Assembly: GCF_011682145.1 (NCBI RefSeq) | Contig: NZ_WHJH01000045.1 | Location: 1 to 59,501, forward strand | DNA: 59,501 bases | Reading direction: 5' to 3' | Source of the DNA: Massilia mucilaginosa | Lineage (GTDB): Bacteria; Pseudomonadota; Gammaproteobacteria; Burkholderiales; Burkholderiaceae_D | Notes under the pieces: generated by a model | Databases searched by the model: none | Seen by the model: the letters and a program-made list of their open reading frames with translations, nothing else | What the model was told of the DNA's origin: nothing | Position numbers and translations under genes: made by a program | Shown: one piece after another, positions 46,173 through 57,322 of the stretch | Layout: each line of letters opens with the position of its first letter | How positions within the stretch are numbered: the first letter of the stretch is position 1

Positions 46173-47435
46173 ATGCGCGCAGCACTAGTCGGCATCGATT
46201 TCGGCGCGGGCGACTTCAACGCGAGCGTTGAGGAGCTGGCCCTGCTCGCCCGCTCGGCAGGCGCCGAGCCGATCACTACCATCACCGCCAAGCGTTCCAG
46301 TCCCGACGCCGCCTACTTTGTCGGTAGCGGCAAGGCCGACGAAATCGGCCTGGCCTGCGTGGACCAGAACATCGAGATCGTGATTTTCAATCACGCCCTG
46401 TCTCCGGCCCAGCAGCGCAACCTGGAAAAGCGCCTGAATATCCGCGTGCTCGACCGCACCAGCCTGATCCTCGACATCTTCGCGCAGCGCGCCAAGAGCC
46501 ACGAGGGCAAGCTGCAGGTCGAACTGGCGCAGCTGCAGCATCTGGCCACGCGCCTGATCCGCGGCTGGACTCACCTCGAACGGCAAAAGGGCGGTATCGG
46601 CCTGCGCGGTCCGGGCGAAACCCAGCTCGAGACCGATCGCCGCCTGATCGGCGAGCGCGTCAAGGCCCTGCGCGCGCGCCTGGCCAAGCTGCGCAAGCAG
46701 CATGAAACCCAGCGCCGTTCGCGCGGCCGCAGCCATACCTTTTCGGTCTCGCTGGTCGGCTACACCAATGCCGGCAAGTCGACCCTGTTCAACGCCCTGA
46801 CCAAGGCTGGCGTGTATGTCGCCAACCAGCTGTTCGCCACCCTGGACACGACCTCGCGCCGCGTCTACCTGGGCGAAGAGGTGGGCAACGTGGTCATGTC
46901 CGACACGGTCGGCTTCGTGCGCGAGCTGCCCCACCAATTGGTGGCGGCGTTCCGCGCCACCCTGGAAGAAACCATCCACGCCGACCTGCTGCTGCACGTC
47001 GTCGATGGCGCCAGCCCGGTGCGCATGGAACAGATCGAGCAGGTCAACCTGGTGCTCAAGGAAATCGGCGCCGATCACATTCCGCAGATTCTTGTGTGGA
47101 ACAAGATCGACGCCGCCGGCCTCGAGCCCGCGGTCGAGCGCGATGAAGCGGGCAATATTGCGCGCGTGTTCATCAGCGCCCACACCGGCGCCGGGCTCGA
47201 CATGCTGCGCGAAGCCGTGGTCGAAGCGGCCAGGGCCGCGCCGGCGCGCAGCCACCTTTTTGAAGAGCAGGACGATGCCGAACCGGAAGACGCGCCCGAC
47301 GGCGAGGACGCAGACGATGCGCTCGACGCCGACGATGCACAAGACGCAGACGACGCAGACGATGCGCAAGCTGCGCACGAGCAGGACGCGCAACCGGCCG
47401 AAATTCTAACCTCCACCAACGTCGGACCTCGATAG
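46173..47435 (+). CDS. hflX: Ribosome-associated GTPase HflX, acidic tail
   Basis: A 420-residue GTPase that splits stressed ribosomes. The N-terminal HflX domain has SPDAAYFVGSGKADEIG and GGIGLRGPGETQLETDRR. The G domain has GYTNAGKSTLFNALT (G1), DTVGFVRELPH (G3) and VWNKIDA (G4). After about residue 365 comes an Asp/Ala/Glu-rich tail made of repeated GAC-GAT-GCN-type codons. The tail is of low complexity and absent from E. coli HflX. It is followed directly by hflK. Confidence 0.95.
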   Translation: MRAALVGIDFGAGDFNASVEELALLARSAGAEPITTITAKRSSPDAAYFVGSGKADEIGLACVDQNIEIVIFNHALSPAQQRNLEKRLNIRVLDRTSLILDIFAQRAKSHEGKLQVELAQLQHLATRLIRGWTHLERQKGGIGLRGPGETQLETDRRLIGERVKALRARLAKLRKQHETQRRSRGRSHTFSVSLVGYTNAGKSTLFNALTKAGVYVANQLFATLDTTSRRVYLGEEVGNVVMSDTVGFVRELPHQLVAAFRATLEETIHADLLLHVVDGASPVRMEQIEQVNLVLKEIGADHIPQILVWNKIDAAGLEPAVERDEAGNIARVFISAHTGAGLDMLREAVVEAARAAPARSHLFEEQDDAEPEDAPDGEDADDALDADDAQDADDADDAQAAHEQDAQPAEILTSTNVGPR

Positions 47436-47436
47436 C

Positions 47437-48714
47437 ATGCTTGCTTCATTACTCAAACGCGTCGGCATCCGGCCGCCGCCTACTGTCCTGCTGCAGGACA
47501 GCAAACGTCCCGGTGACGGCCCGCCCGATCTCGACCAGATGTGGCGCGACTTCAATCAGCGCCTCAATCGCCTGTTCGGCAACAAGGGCCCCGGTGGCGG
47601 CGATTCCGGCGGCGGCGGTCCGTACCGTCCCGACATGAAGGGCGCCGGCGTCACGGTCGGCGCGGCGGTGGCGGTGGTCGGCTTCATCTGGCTCGCCAGC
47701 GGCGTGTTCAGCGTGCGCGAAGGCCAGGCCGGCATCGTCTCGACCTTCGGCAAATACAGCCACAGCACCGGTTCGGGCCTGAACTGGCGCATGCCGTATC
47801 CGTTCCAGACCCACGAAAAGGTCAATGTGAACGAAGTGCGGACCATGGAAATCGGCTACAGCGGCAACGTGCGCTCGAAGAACCTGAAAGAGTCCTTGAT
47901 GCTGACCGACGATGAAAACATCATCGACATCCAGTTCGCGGTGCAGTACACCCTCAAGGATCCGAAAGCCTGGCTGTTCAACAATCTGGAAACGGATGAG
48001 ACCGTGCGCCAGGTCGCCGAGACCGCGATCCGCGAAGTGGTGGGCAAGAGCAAGATGGATTATGTGCTGTACGTCGGCCGCGAAAAAGTCGCGCTCGACA
48101 CGCAGCTGCTGATGCAGCAGATCCTCGACCGCTACGCCCTGGGTGCCCAGATCAGCAATGTCACCATGCAGGGCGTGCAACCGCCGGAGCAGGTGCAGGG
48201 CGCCTTTGACGACGCCAACAAGGCCGGCCAGGACAACGAACGCGCCAAGAGCGAAGGCGAAGCCTACGCCAACGACGTGGTGCCGCGCGCCGCCGGTAAC
48301 GCCGTGCGCCTGCTCGAAGAAGCGCGCGCCTACCGCTCGATGGTGACCGAAAACGCGACCGGTAACGCGGCCCGCTTCACGCAAGTGATGACCGAGTACC
48401 AGAAGGCGCCAGGCGTCACGCGCGACCGCATGTACCTCGACACCATGCAGCAGATCTTCAGCAGCGCCAGCAAGGTCATGGTCGACGTCAAGTCGGGCAG
48501 CAACCTGCTGTACCTGCCGCTCGACAAGCTGATCGCCCAGACCGCCGCCAACGACGCCGCCATCGGGTCCAAGTCGGGCCCGGTCATGATGGCGCCGGCG
48601 CAGGCCGCCGCCCAGCCGCAGGCTTTGCCGGCCGAGGTGATGCAGCCGCTCGAACAAGTGCGCCAGCGCGATAGCCGCAGCCGCGAATCCTCACGTGATC
48701 GGGAGACCCGTTAA
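47437..48714 (+). CDS. hflK: FtsH-modulating membrane protein HflK
   Basis: A 425-residue SPFH/prohibitin-family protein. The cytoplasmic N-terminus has DLDQMWRDFNQRLNRLFG and a Gly-rich stretch. One transmembrane helix (about 69-88, VGAAVAVVGFIWLASGVFSV) leads to the periplasmic SPFH domain (VREGQAGIVSTFGKYSHSTG) and a long helical region. It forms the cage that regulates FtsH proteolysis with HflC. Its stop overlaps the hflC start by one base (TAATG). Confidence 0.95.
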   Translation: MLASLLKRVGIRPPPTVLLQDSKRPGDGPPDLDQMWRDFNQRLNRLFGNKGPGGGDSGGGGPYRPDMKGAGVTVGAAVAVVGFIWLASGVFSVREGQAGIVSTFGKYSHSTGSGLNWRMPYPFQTHEKVNVNEVRTMEIGYSGNVRSKNLKESLMLTDDENIIDIQFAVQYTLKDPKAWLFNNLETDETVRQVAETAIREVVGKSKMDYVLYVGREKVALDTQLLMQQILDRYALGAQISNVTMQGVQPPEQVQGAFDDANKAGQDNERAKSEGEAYANDVVPRAAGNAVRLLEEARAYRSMVTENATGNAARFTQVMTEYQKAPGVTRDRMYLDTMQQIFSSASKVMVDVKSGSNLLYLPLDKLIAQTAANDAAIGSKSGPVMMAPAQAAAQPQALPAEVMQPLEQVRQRDSRSRESSRDRETR

Positions 48715-49610
48715 TGAACCGCCTAGTTACCATTTTTGTTGCGGGCTTCATCGCGCTGATGCTGTTCTCGTCGACCGTGTTCGTGGTCGACCAGCGCAAG
48801 TTCGCGGTGGTGTTCGCGTTCGGCGAGATGAAAGAAGTCATCAGCGAGCCAGGCCTGCATTTCAAGCTGCCGCCGCCGTTCCAGAACGTGATCTACCTCG
48901 ACAAGCGCATCCTCACACTCGATACGCCCGACGCCGACCGTTTCATGACGTCGGAAAAGAAAAACGTCATGGTCGACGCCTTCGTCAAATGGCGCATCGT
49001 CGATCCGCGCCTGTACTACATCAGCTTCAACGGCAACGAGCTCAGCGCCCGTGGCCGCATGGGCCAGATCGTCAAGGCCGCCCTGAACGAAGAAATCACC
49101 AAGCGCACCGTGCGCGAAGTGATCTCGGGCGAGCGCGGCAAGGTGATGGAAGCGATCCAGCGCAAGGTGGTGGCCGAGGCCAAGCAGATCGGCGTGCAGA
49201 TCGTCGACGTGCGCTTGAAGCGCGTCGATTACGACGAGAAGATCAACGCCTCGGTGTACGACCGCATGCGCGCCGAGCGCCTGAAGGTGGCCAACGAGCT
49301 GCGTTCGACCGGTTCGGCCGAATCCGAGAAGCTGCGCGCCGCCGCCGACCGCAAACGCACCGAACTGCTGGCCGCCGCTTACCGCGAGGCCGAGCAGATC
49401 AAGGGCGAGGGCGATGCGTCGGCATCGGCGATCTACGCCGAAGCGTTCGGCAAGAGCCCGGAGTTCTACAAGTTCTACCGCTCGCTGGAAGCCTACCGCG
49501 CGACCTTCAAGACCCACGGCGACGTGCTGGTGCTCGATTCGAACTCGGAGTTCTTCAAGTATTTCCGTGCACCGGGCGGGGCCTCGGCGCCGTCCGCGCC
49601 GAAGAAGTAA
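48714..49610 (+). CDS. hflC: FtsH-modulating membrane protein HflC
   Basis: A 298-residue SPFH-family partner of HflK. An N-terminal transmembrane helix (VTIFVAGFIALMLFSSTVFV) is followed by the SPFH domain (VDQRKFAVVFAFGEMKEVI) and a helical part with ERLKVANELRSTGSAESEKL and EAEQIKGEGDASASAIYAEA. It is coupled to hflK (TAATG). The small DUF2065 gene that often follows hflC is missing here; a terminator and a repeat occupy that place. Confidence 0.95.
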   Translation: MNRLVTIFVAGFIALMLFSSTVFVVDQRKFAVVFAFGEMKEVISEPGLHFKLPPPFQNVIYLDKRILTLDTPDADRFMTSEKKNVMVDAFVKWRIVDPRLYYISFNGNELSARGRMGQIVKAALNEEITKRTVREVISGERGKVMEAIQRKVVAEAKQIGVQIVDVRLKRVDYDEKINASVYDRMRAERLKVANELRSTGSAESEKLRAAADRKRTELLAAAYREAEQIKGEGDASASAIYAEAFGKSPEFYKFYRSLEAYRATFKTHGDVLVLDSNSEFFKYFRAPGGASAPSAPKK

Positions 49611-49631
49611 GCGGACGGTTGGGATGACATG

Positions 49632-49664
49632 ACGGGCGGGCCTGGATTCCAGGCCCGCCCGTTT
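49632..49664 (+). terminator. hflC terminator
   Basis: A near-perfect palindrome with 15-base arms (ACGGGCGGGCCTGGA and complement, 49632-49646 and 49648-49662), ending in TTT. It lies 21 bases after the hflC stop. Confidence 0.7.
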
Positions 49665-49706
49665 GCATTGGACGCCCGTTCCCGCCAGCACCACCGTCGT
49701 TCCCCG

Positions 49707-49894
49707 CTAGGAGTCTGCGCGGCAGAAGGAGCCGAGGCGAAACGGGTGGGAAAAGAACCCAATTCACACCCACTTTTGAGGTCTGTAGCCGTAGGTAGGT
49801 GCGCGACGGCGCACCTACGACCGAGAAATGGGTGGGGAGTGGGACTTTTCTCCACCCGTTTCGGCCGACGAGCTTCTGCCGCGCAGACTCCTAG
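49707..49894. repeat. Foldback (MITE-like) inverted repeat
   Basis: A 188-base element bounded by perfect 22-base inverted arms beginning CTAGGAGTCTGCGCGG (49707-49728 and 49873-49894). Inside, an 11-base arm GAAACGGGTGG (49739-49749) pairs with 49852-49862, and a central hairpin (GTAGGTGCGC, 49795-49804 and 49809-49818) closes the fold. Long stretches of the single strand can pair with themselves. No protein is encoded. It looks like a nonautonomous mobile or regulatory repeat. Confidence 0.7.
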
Positions 49895-49896
49895 CA

Positions 49897-49926
49897 CCGT
49901 CTTCCCCGCGCAGGCGGGGAAGACGG
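49897..49926. repeat. Second hairpin beside the foldback element
   Basis: Perfect 13-base arms (CCGTCTTCCCCGC and complement) with a GCAG loop, two bases after the foldback repeat. There is no T-run. Together with the foldback element and the hflC terminator it fills most of the 479-base hflC-hisZ gap. Confidence 0.6.
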
Positions 49927-49985
49927 CTCTGAGGGTAGCGGCCGCACCCATCGTAACAAGCTCACAACTGTCTCCTGCACATTTG

Positions 49986-50016
49986 TTGGCGCTCCTAAAC
50001 CATTTTCCTGTAAAAT
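49986..50016 (+). promoter_or_regulatory. Possible hisZ promoter
   Basis: TTGGCG (49986-49991) and TAAAAT (50011-50016) are spaced by 19 bases, longer than ideal, in the AT-richer final part of the hflC-hisZ gap. Confidence 0.35.
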
Positions 50017-50089
50017 CGCTGATTCGGCGCTACATTTAGCACGACCGTGCGCGCCATATTGTCCGATTTTTAACTATCTCCCGTTGCCC

Positions 50090-52569
<2,480 letters not shown>

Positions 52570-52605
52570 TTAGTCGAATAATTACAAGAAACATAAGGAA
52601 TCATC

Positions 52606-53151
52606 ATGACCACCCCTCCATCGACCGAGAACGACCTCTGGGTGTCCTGGGACGAGTACAACCGCCTGATCGAGCGCCTGGCGCTCAAGGTCTACGAATC
52701 GGGCTGGAAGTTCGACCAGGTGCTGTGCCTGGCGCGCGGCGGCGTGCGCCCGGGCGACGTGTTCTCGCGCATTTTCGATGTGCCGCTGGCGATCCTGTCG
52801 ACCAGCTCGTACCGCGAAGAAGCGGGCACGGTGCGCGGCGACCTCGACATCGCCAAGTACATGACGATGACCAAGGGCCCGCTGGCTGGCAAGATCCTGC
52901 TGGTCGACGACCTGGCCGATTCGGGCGTCACGCTCGACAAGGTCACGCGTCACCTGAGCGAGAATTTCGCCGGCGTGACCGAAGTCAAATCGGCGGTGAT
53001 CTGGGTCAAGGGCACGTCCTCGATCCGTCCGGATTACTTCCTGGAAGACTTGCCGCACAACCCGTGGATTCACCAGCCGTTCGAAGATTACGACGGCCTG
53101 CGTCCGCACCAGTTGTCGGCGTGGATGAAGAAGTTCGACAAGCCGGCCTGA
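52606..53151 (+). CDS. Purine-type phosphoribosyltransferase
   Basis: A 181-residue type I phosphoribosyltransferase. The PRPP-binding motif is ILLVDDLADSGVTL; the N-terminal substrate part has LCLARGGVRPGDVFSRIFDV. The fold and its place after purA suggest hypoxanthine/xanthine-guanine salvage, but the base specificity cannot be read. It starts 36 bases after purA and ends before an intrinsic terminator. Confidence 0.9.
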   Translation: MTTPPSTENDLWVSWDEYNRLIERLALKVYESGWKFDQVLCLARGGVRPGDVFSRIFDVPLAILSTSSYREEAGTVRGDLDIAKYMTMTKGPLAGKILLVDDLADSGVTLDKVTRHLSENFAGVTEVKSAVIWVKGTSSIRPDYFLEDLPHNPWIHQPFEDYDGLRPHQLSAWMKKFDKPA

Positions 53152-53171
53152 GACTGTCGCTGACGCTTGCC

Positions 53172-53208
53172 AACGGCGGGAGGATCACATGATCCTTCCG
53201 CCGTTTTT
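53172..53208 (+). terminator. Terminator of the hisZ-purA operon
   Basis: A 16-base stem (53172-53187 with 53190-53205, one G-T wobble) with a 2-base loop region is followed by TTTTT. It lies 20 bases after the phosphoribosyltransferase stop and is a strong intrinsic terminator. Confidence 0.9.
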
Positions 53209-53386
53209 CGTTGCGGCCACACTTCGCGCCGGAAATCTTGCGTCTGATCCTTTTAAGTGTCCGGATTGATCGTAAATTCGTGCGCGCGCATGATGGGACA
53301 CAAGCGGCGGCGACTTCCTGGTAGGCGGGCGGGCTGAACATCTCTACAGTGGAAGTGAATGCCCCCTTCACAAACAGGAGCCGACG

Positions 53387-54571
53387 ATGACCACCCTGAC
53401 CGGAACGCTGGACCTTGGCCGGATCCCGGACGAGCAGTTCGATCCGCACTTCCACTTGCGCGTTGCCGTCGTGTTCTACGACCAGGTGCTGGGGTCGGTC
53501 ATCTTGAAACCCGTCAGCCGCGCGCTGCCACTCGCGTTTTCGGTTCCGTTCAGTCCGGCGCAGTTCGGCTTTCGGCGCTTGCCGCCGGCGCTGAGCGTGG
53601 TGATCGGCGCCGACGCCGCCGCTATCGATCTGCTCGGTACCGATATCTTGCGGCACGAGGTATCGCTGGCGGGCTTGCTCCATGCGCCCATGGAGGCCTT
53701 GGCGATTCCGGCGGGTACGCTCAGGCCGGGCATTGCGCAGTATGGCCGCTGGCTGGTCGGCAGCCGATTCTTCCCGGTTGCGGGCGGCATGGCCTGCACG
53801 CCGCCTGCCGAGGCCGACCTGGACGCCGAGATCGCCGAACTCGGCAGCGAGGACGCCAGGCGCAACGACTACACCATCGAAACCGAAGACGACAACCCGG
53901 ACCGCTTCGTCGGGACGGCGCTGTCCGCTGACGAGGAACGCGCCCTCGACGTGATGGAGATCGCCACCGACGCCGCCGACGATCGCGGCGCCAGGGAGGT
54001 GCGGGTGGCGGGCGATTGCAGCAGCCGGCCCTGGCATGTCGCGCCTGCCCTGGTGCGCTTGCGTGCCGAGATCAACCTGCGCTGGCCGGATCGGGACAAG
54101 CGCTCCGACGGCACCATTGGCGACCAGAGTCACTGCGAGCGTCCCAGCGACCACAATCCCAACGAGCGCAGCTCGGTCAATGCCTTCGATGTCGACAAGG
54201 ACGGCATCGCGCCGATGGAGGTGGTGCGCGCGGCACTGCTGCATCCATCGACCAATTACGTCATTTTCAACAAGACCATCTGGTCGCGCGCATATGGCTT
54301 CCGCGCACGCCAGTACACCGGTGCCAATCCTCACACGGCGCACCTGCACGTCAGCATCCTTCCGACCGCGGCTGCCGAGCAAGAGAGCCGTGGATGGCGC
54401 ATCTGGCCGGTTGCGGCGCCCGAGGCCGTCACTGGCGCGGCGGCGTCGTCCGTGGACGGACTGTGCACCGATGTCGCGCCGGCTTTCGATGTCGGCCGGA
54501 CTTATGAGGTAATGCTGACGCTGGGCGGCAAGCAGTTCGAGGTGGCGCTCACGGTGCTGTGCGCGCATTGA
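53387..54571 (+). CDS. Peptidase M15-like protein with a new N-terminal domain
   Basis: A 394-residue protein, start fixed by AGGAG before ATG 53387, with no signal peptide. Residues 1-200 match no family I know: a beta-rich stretch (TLTGTLDLGRIPDEQFDPHF, KPVSRALPLAFSVPFSPAQF) and an acidic linker. Residues 205-330 resemble the D-Ala-D-Ala carboxypeptidase-like (M15-type) domain of phage lysins: PSDHNPNERSSVNAFDVDKD, then NPHTAHLHVSIL. His256, Asp268 or Asp270, and His321 are candidate zinc ligands. A C-terminal beta segment follows (VGRTYEVMLTLGGKQFEVAL). No holin or phage genes are adjacent. It may be an exported effector or an enzyme released by lysis. Confidence 0.7.
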   Translation: MTTLTGTLDLGRIPDEQFDPHFHLRVAVVFYDQVLGSVILKPVSRALPLAFSVPFSPAQFGFRRLPPALSVVIGADAAAIDLLGTDILRHEVSLAGLLHAPMEALAIPAGTLRPGIAQYGRWLVGSRFFPVAGGMACTPPAEADLDAEIAELGSEDARRNDYTIETEDDNPDRFVGTALSADEERALDVMEIATDAADDRGAREVRVAGDCSSRPWHVAPALVRLRAEINLRWPDRDKRSDGTIGDQSHCERPSDHNPNERSSVNAFDVDKDGIAPMEVVRAALLHPSTNYVIFNKTIWSRAYGFRARQYTGANPHTAHLHVSILPTAAAEQESRGWRIWPVAAPEAVTGAAASSVDGLCTDVAPAFDVGRTYEVMLTLGGKQFEVALTVLCAH

Positions 54572-54683
54572 GGCGGCACCAGCGGGTGCGCCGTGGAACC
54601 GGATATGGCGCGCCAGGCGCAGGGGCGTGCCCGGCGTCTGGCGCATCGTGTCGCTGTGCGGGGCCGGTTGCCGGCCCCAAATG

Positions 54684-57011
54684 TCAGCGCGGCACGATCG
54701 CGAACTGGGGCCGCTGGCCGTAGTCCGGCTTGATCGTACGCTTCGCGAACACGTCCCACGCCGCGCGCGCGTTCGGAATGCCGCTGTCGGCCGCCGCCGC
54801 CAGCGCCGGCTGCATATTGGCCGGGAAGCCTTCCGCCGAACTGGCGTAGCCCGTCATTTCCCCGGCCAGCCACGGCGTGCGCCCGCTTTTCTTGTCGCGT
54901 TCGAGCTGGGTGCGCCAGTCGGCCTGCATCTGGCTGCCGCACGGCTGGTCCACATAGCGCTTGCCGGTGCTGTTGACCAGGTCGGTATTGTCCGCCGCCC
55001 GCATGGTCGCCTGCCAGGCTTCGCCAAAGGTGGTGAAGTAGGGCGCGGTTTCGGTGGCGCGCACCGACAGGGCGTACACCGCGCCATCGACCCAGCAATA
55101 GCCCGGCGCCGTCATGCGTCCGACCGGAAAGCGTGACTTCCAGTCGAGCAGCGGCTTGGCGTTGGTAAAGCCGAGCTCGTGCGCCTGGCCCACGGCGGAG
55201 GTGAAGAAATCATCCTGCCACGGCGACATGCCGGTCTTCGGGCCGCCCGGGCCGCCGTAGGCCACCGTCGCAAAGCCGCTGTTGTCCAGGAAGCCGAGCT
55301 GGTTGCTGTTGCCGTTCACATAGGTGGCGGTGTACCAGTCCAGGTTGTTCCCGACCACCTGCTTGAAGTAGCCCTTGAGCGGGTGATCGTCGGGGGCGAT
55401 GTAGGCCGCCTGCGTCAGCGAGCGCAGCGCCCAGGCCTGTCCGCGCGCCTGGTGGCTCTTGACCAGGCCGGTGGCAAACTTGCGGTAGCCCGGGTTCTGG
55501 TTGACCAGGTTCCAGTTGGCCCAGAAGTGCAGCTCGTCCAGGTGATAGGTGTCGCCGGTGACCAGGTAGGGCAGGTAGGAAAAGGACGGATGGTGCGCGG
55601 TATCGGGCGTGTACGGCGTGACGCACTCGGCGGCCGGGGCGCAGCGCGGCAAGTCTTCCCAGCGCTTGAGCACGCGGTTGTAGCTGTCGCTGCTGATGCG
55701 GATGTCGCGCACGTAAGGATAGTCGACGATCGAGACCGGCTGGCCGGTGTTGCGGTCGCGGTAGTGCATCGGCCAGCTGCCGCTCAGGTCGCTCAAGCCG
55801 ACGGTGACTTCCTTGGCGCGCTCGTCCATGCTGAGCAGGTACATCGCGCCCCACGTATGGTTCAGGCCGATGTCCGGACGGCCGCCCGTGGCCGGCATGT
55901 AGTTGTTGACCATCGCCATGCCCATCGGGCCGGCCTTGGCGCTATCCCAGGTGGTTTTCATGGCCGTCAGCGCGGCCGGCACGATGGTCAGGCTCTGGTC
56001 GTAATTGGGTACCGCTTTCGAGGCGATCAGGTAAGGCGTGTCATGCTTGATGTGGATGCTCGGGTCGACGCCGGGCCAGAACACCTTGCGCCAGCGCGCG
56101 TGCTGATAGTGCTTGAGGGCGTTGATGTTGTAGATGCTTTTGCCATTGATCAGCACTTCGGCATCGTAAGTGAACTGTTTCGGGGCCGGCTCGTAGGCCC
56201 AGTTGTTTTCGATCGTGACGTCGACCCGCACCTTGCCGTTGATGCCATTGACGCTGTTGTAGGCGCGGATGGCAAAACGCGCGCTCAGGTGCGGATGCTC
56301 GACCCCGGCGGCCGACTTGAGCGGCGCCGCGACCTGCCATTCGTTGACCACCGCGCCGGACAGCCAGGTCTGGTAAGCGCTGTGTTGCAGCAGCTCGGCC
56401 GCCGATGCCGTGTAGAGCTGCCCGCCGACGTTCAGCTTGACCATGGTATCGAATCCGGCCGCCAGCAGGGATCCCGGGCCGCGCGGTGCGACCGGCGGCG
56501 CTGCGGCGGCGGCGTTCAGCGCCAGCGAGACGCTCTGGCCGGCGTTAATCTGAGGCAGCGATGCGGAAATGATCGCGTGACGCACCGAGCCGTCGGGGTG
56601 CTTGGCCTTGACGTTCACTTGCAGCGGCACCAGCACGTCGCCGGCCACGCCGACCAGGCCGGCGTTGGCCGGGAAGGCGCCCGGCGCGAACACCTGGCCG
56701 AAGGTGAGCGGCACGTTGCTTTGCGCCACGGTCGCCTTGTTGATCAGCTGCAAAGTGGTCAGGGTGGTGCCGATCGGCGCCGGTAGCGCCAGCGGTGGCG
56801 CCGGCGTCAGCGGGTTGGCGGGATTGAGCGGATTGGCGGAGCCGGGCAGCCGCAATGCGCCGCCGCCCATGTCGGTGACGGTGACTGGCGCCGCCGGCGA
56901 CACCGTGGGGGCGCGCTCGGATGTGCCGCCGCCGCCGCAAGCGGCGAGGACGGCGATGGAAAGGGTGCTCAGACTCCACTGCGCACCACTGCGAAAGTGT
57001 GATATCGACAA
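54684..57011 (-). CDS. Large lipoprotein with rhamnogalacturonan-lyase-like start
   Basis: A 775-residue predicted lipoprotein. The start is TTG 57011, chosen for GGAG seven bases upstream. The lipobox is LAAC, followed by GGGG and a Pro/Ala-rich linker. Residues 90-160 (VPLTFGQVFAPGAFPANAGL, VKAKHPDGSVRHAIISASLP) resemble the RIFT-barrel N-terminus of exo-rhamnogalacturonan lyase-type proteins. The remainder is rich in Trp/Tyr/His and helix-like, as in alpha/alpha toroids (YHLDELHFWANWNLVNQNPG, RGQAWALRSLTQAAYIAPDD). Function is probably polysaccharide binding or cleavage at the cell surface; the substrate is unknown. It is a single gene, divergent from the ClbS-like gene. Confidence 0.65.
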   Translation of the reverse strand: MSISHFRSGAQWSLSTLSIAVLAACGGGGTSERAPTVSPAAPVTVTDMGGGALRLPGSANPLNPANPLTPAPPLALPAPIGTTLTTLQLINKATVAQSNVPLTFGQVFAPGAFPANAGLVGVAGDVLVPLQVNVKAKHPDGSVRHAIISASLPQINAGQSVSLALNAAAAAPPVAPRGPGSLLAAGFDTMVKLNVGGQLYTASAAELLQHSAYQTWLSGAVVNEWQVAAPLKSAAGVEHPHLSARFAIRAYNSVNGINGKVRVDVTIENNWAYEPAPKQFTYDAEVLINGKSIYNINALKHYQHARWRKVFWPGVDPSIHIKHDTPYLIASKAVPNYDQSLTIVPAALTAMKTTWDSAKAGPMGMAMVNNYMPATGGRPDIGLNHTWGAMYLLSMDERAKEVTVGLSDLSGSWPMHYRDRNTGQPVSIVDYPYVRDIRISSDSYNRVLKRWEDLPRCAPAAECVTPYTPDTAHHPSFSYLPYLVTGDTYHLDELHFWANWNLVNQNPGYRKFATGLVKSHQARGQAWALRSLTQAAYIAPDDHPLKGYFKQVVGNNLDWYTATYVNGNSNQLGFLDNSGFATVAYGGPGGPKTGMSPWQDDFFTSAVGQAHELGFTNAKPLLDWKSRFPVGRMTAPGYCWVDGAVYALSVRATETAPYFTTFGEAWQATMRAADNTDLVNSTGKRYVDQPCGSQMQADWRTQLERDKKSGRTPWLAGEMTGYASSAEGFPANMQPALAAAADSGIPNARAAWDVFAKRTIKPDYGQRPQFAIVPR

Positions 57012-57322
57012 GGTAAATCTCCATTAAACATTTGATTTTTAGCAACGTTAGGCTGCTGTGGTGTCATTGTCAATACAGAAATGCAATACTTTGCGGAGAA
57101 GAGACGTTTGCGAAAATTCGTCGCGATGCGGTTCCGCCGTGCGCGTGCGTGTGGCAAACTCGCGGGGCCAATTCTGGACGATGCCATCGGCCACATCCCC
57201 TTGTCGAGCATGGACGGCGGCTCGAATGCCTCCCGCTGTTTTTATTGCTGCCAGAACATAGTCGACATGAGAAAATGCCGGGTATGCGCTGCCAGCCGGC
57301 GGCGATATGGAGCGTCTCGATC
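57012..57322. other. Divergent intergenic region
   Basis: A 311-base gap between the lipoprotein and the ClbS-like gene. Open frames run through it, but none has a plausible start with a ribosome site or a recognisable product. No strong palindrome or promoter pair is seen; promoters for both genes must lie here. Confidence 0.4.
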
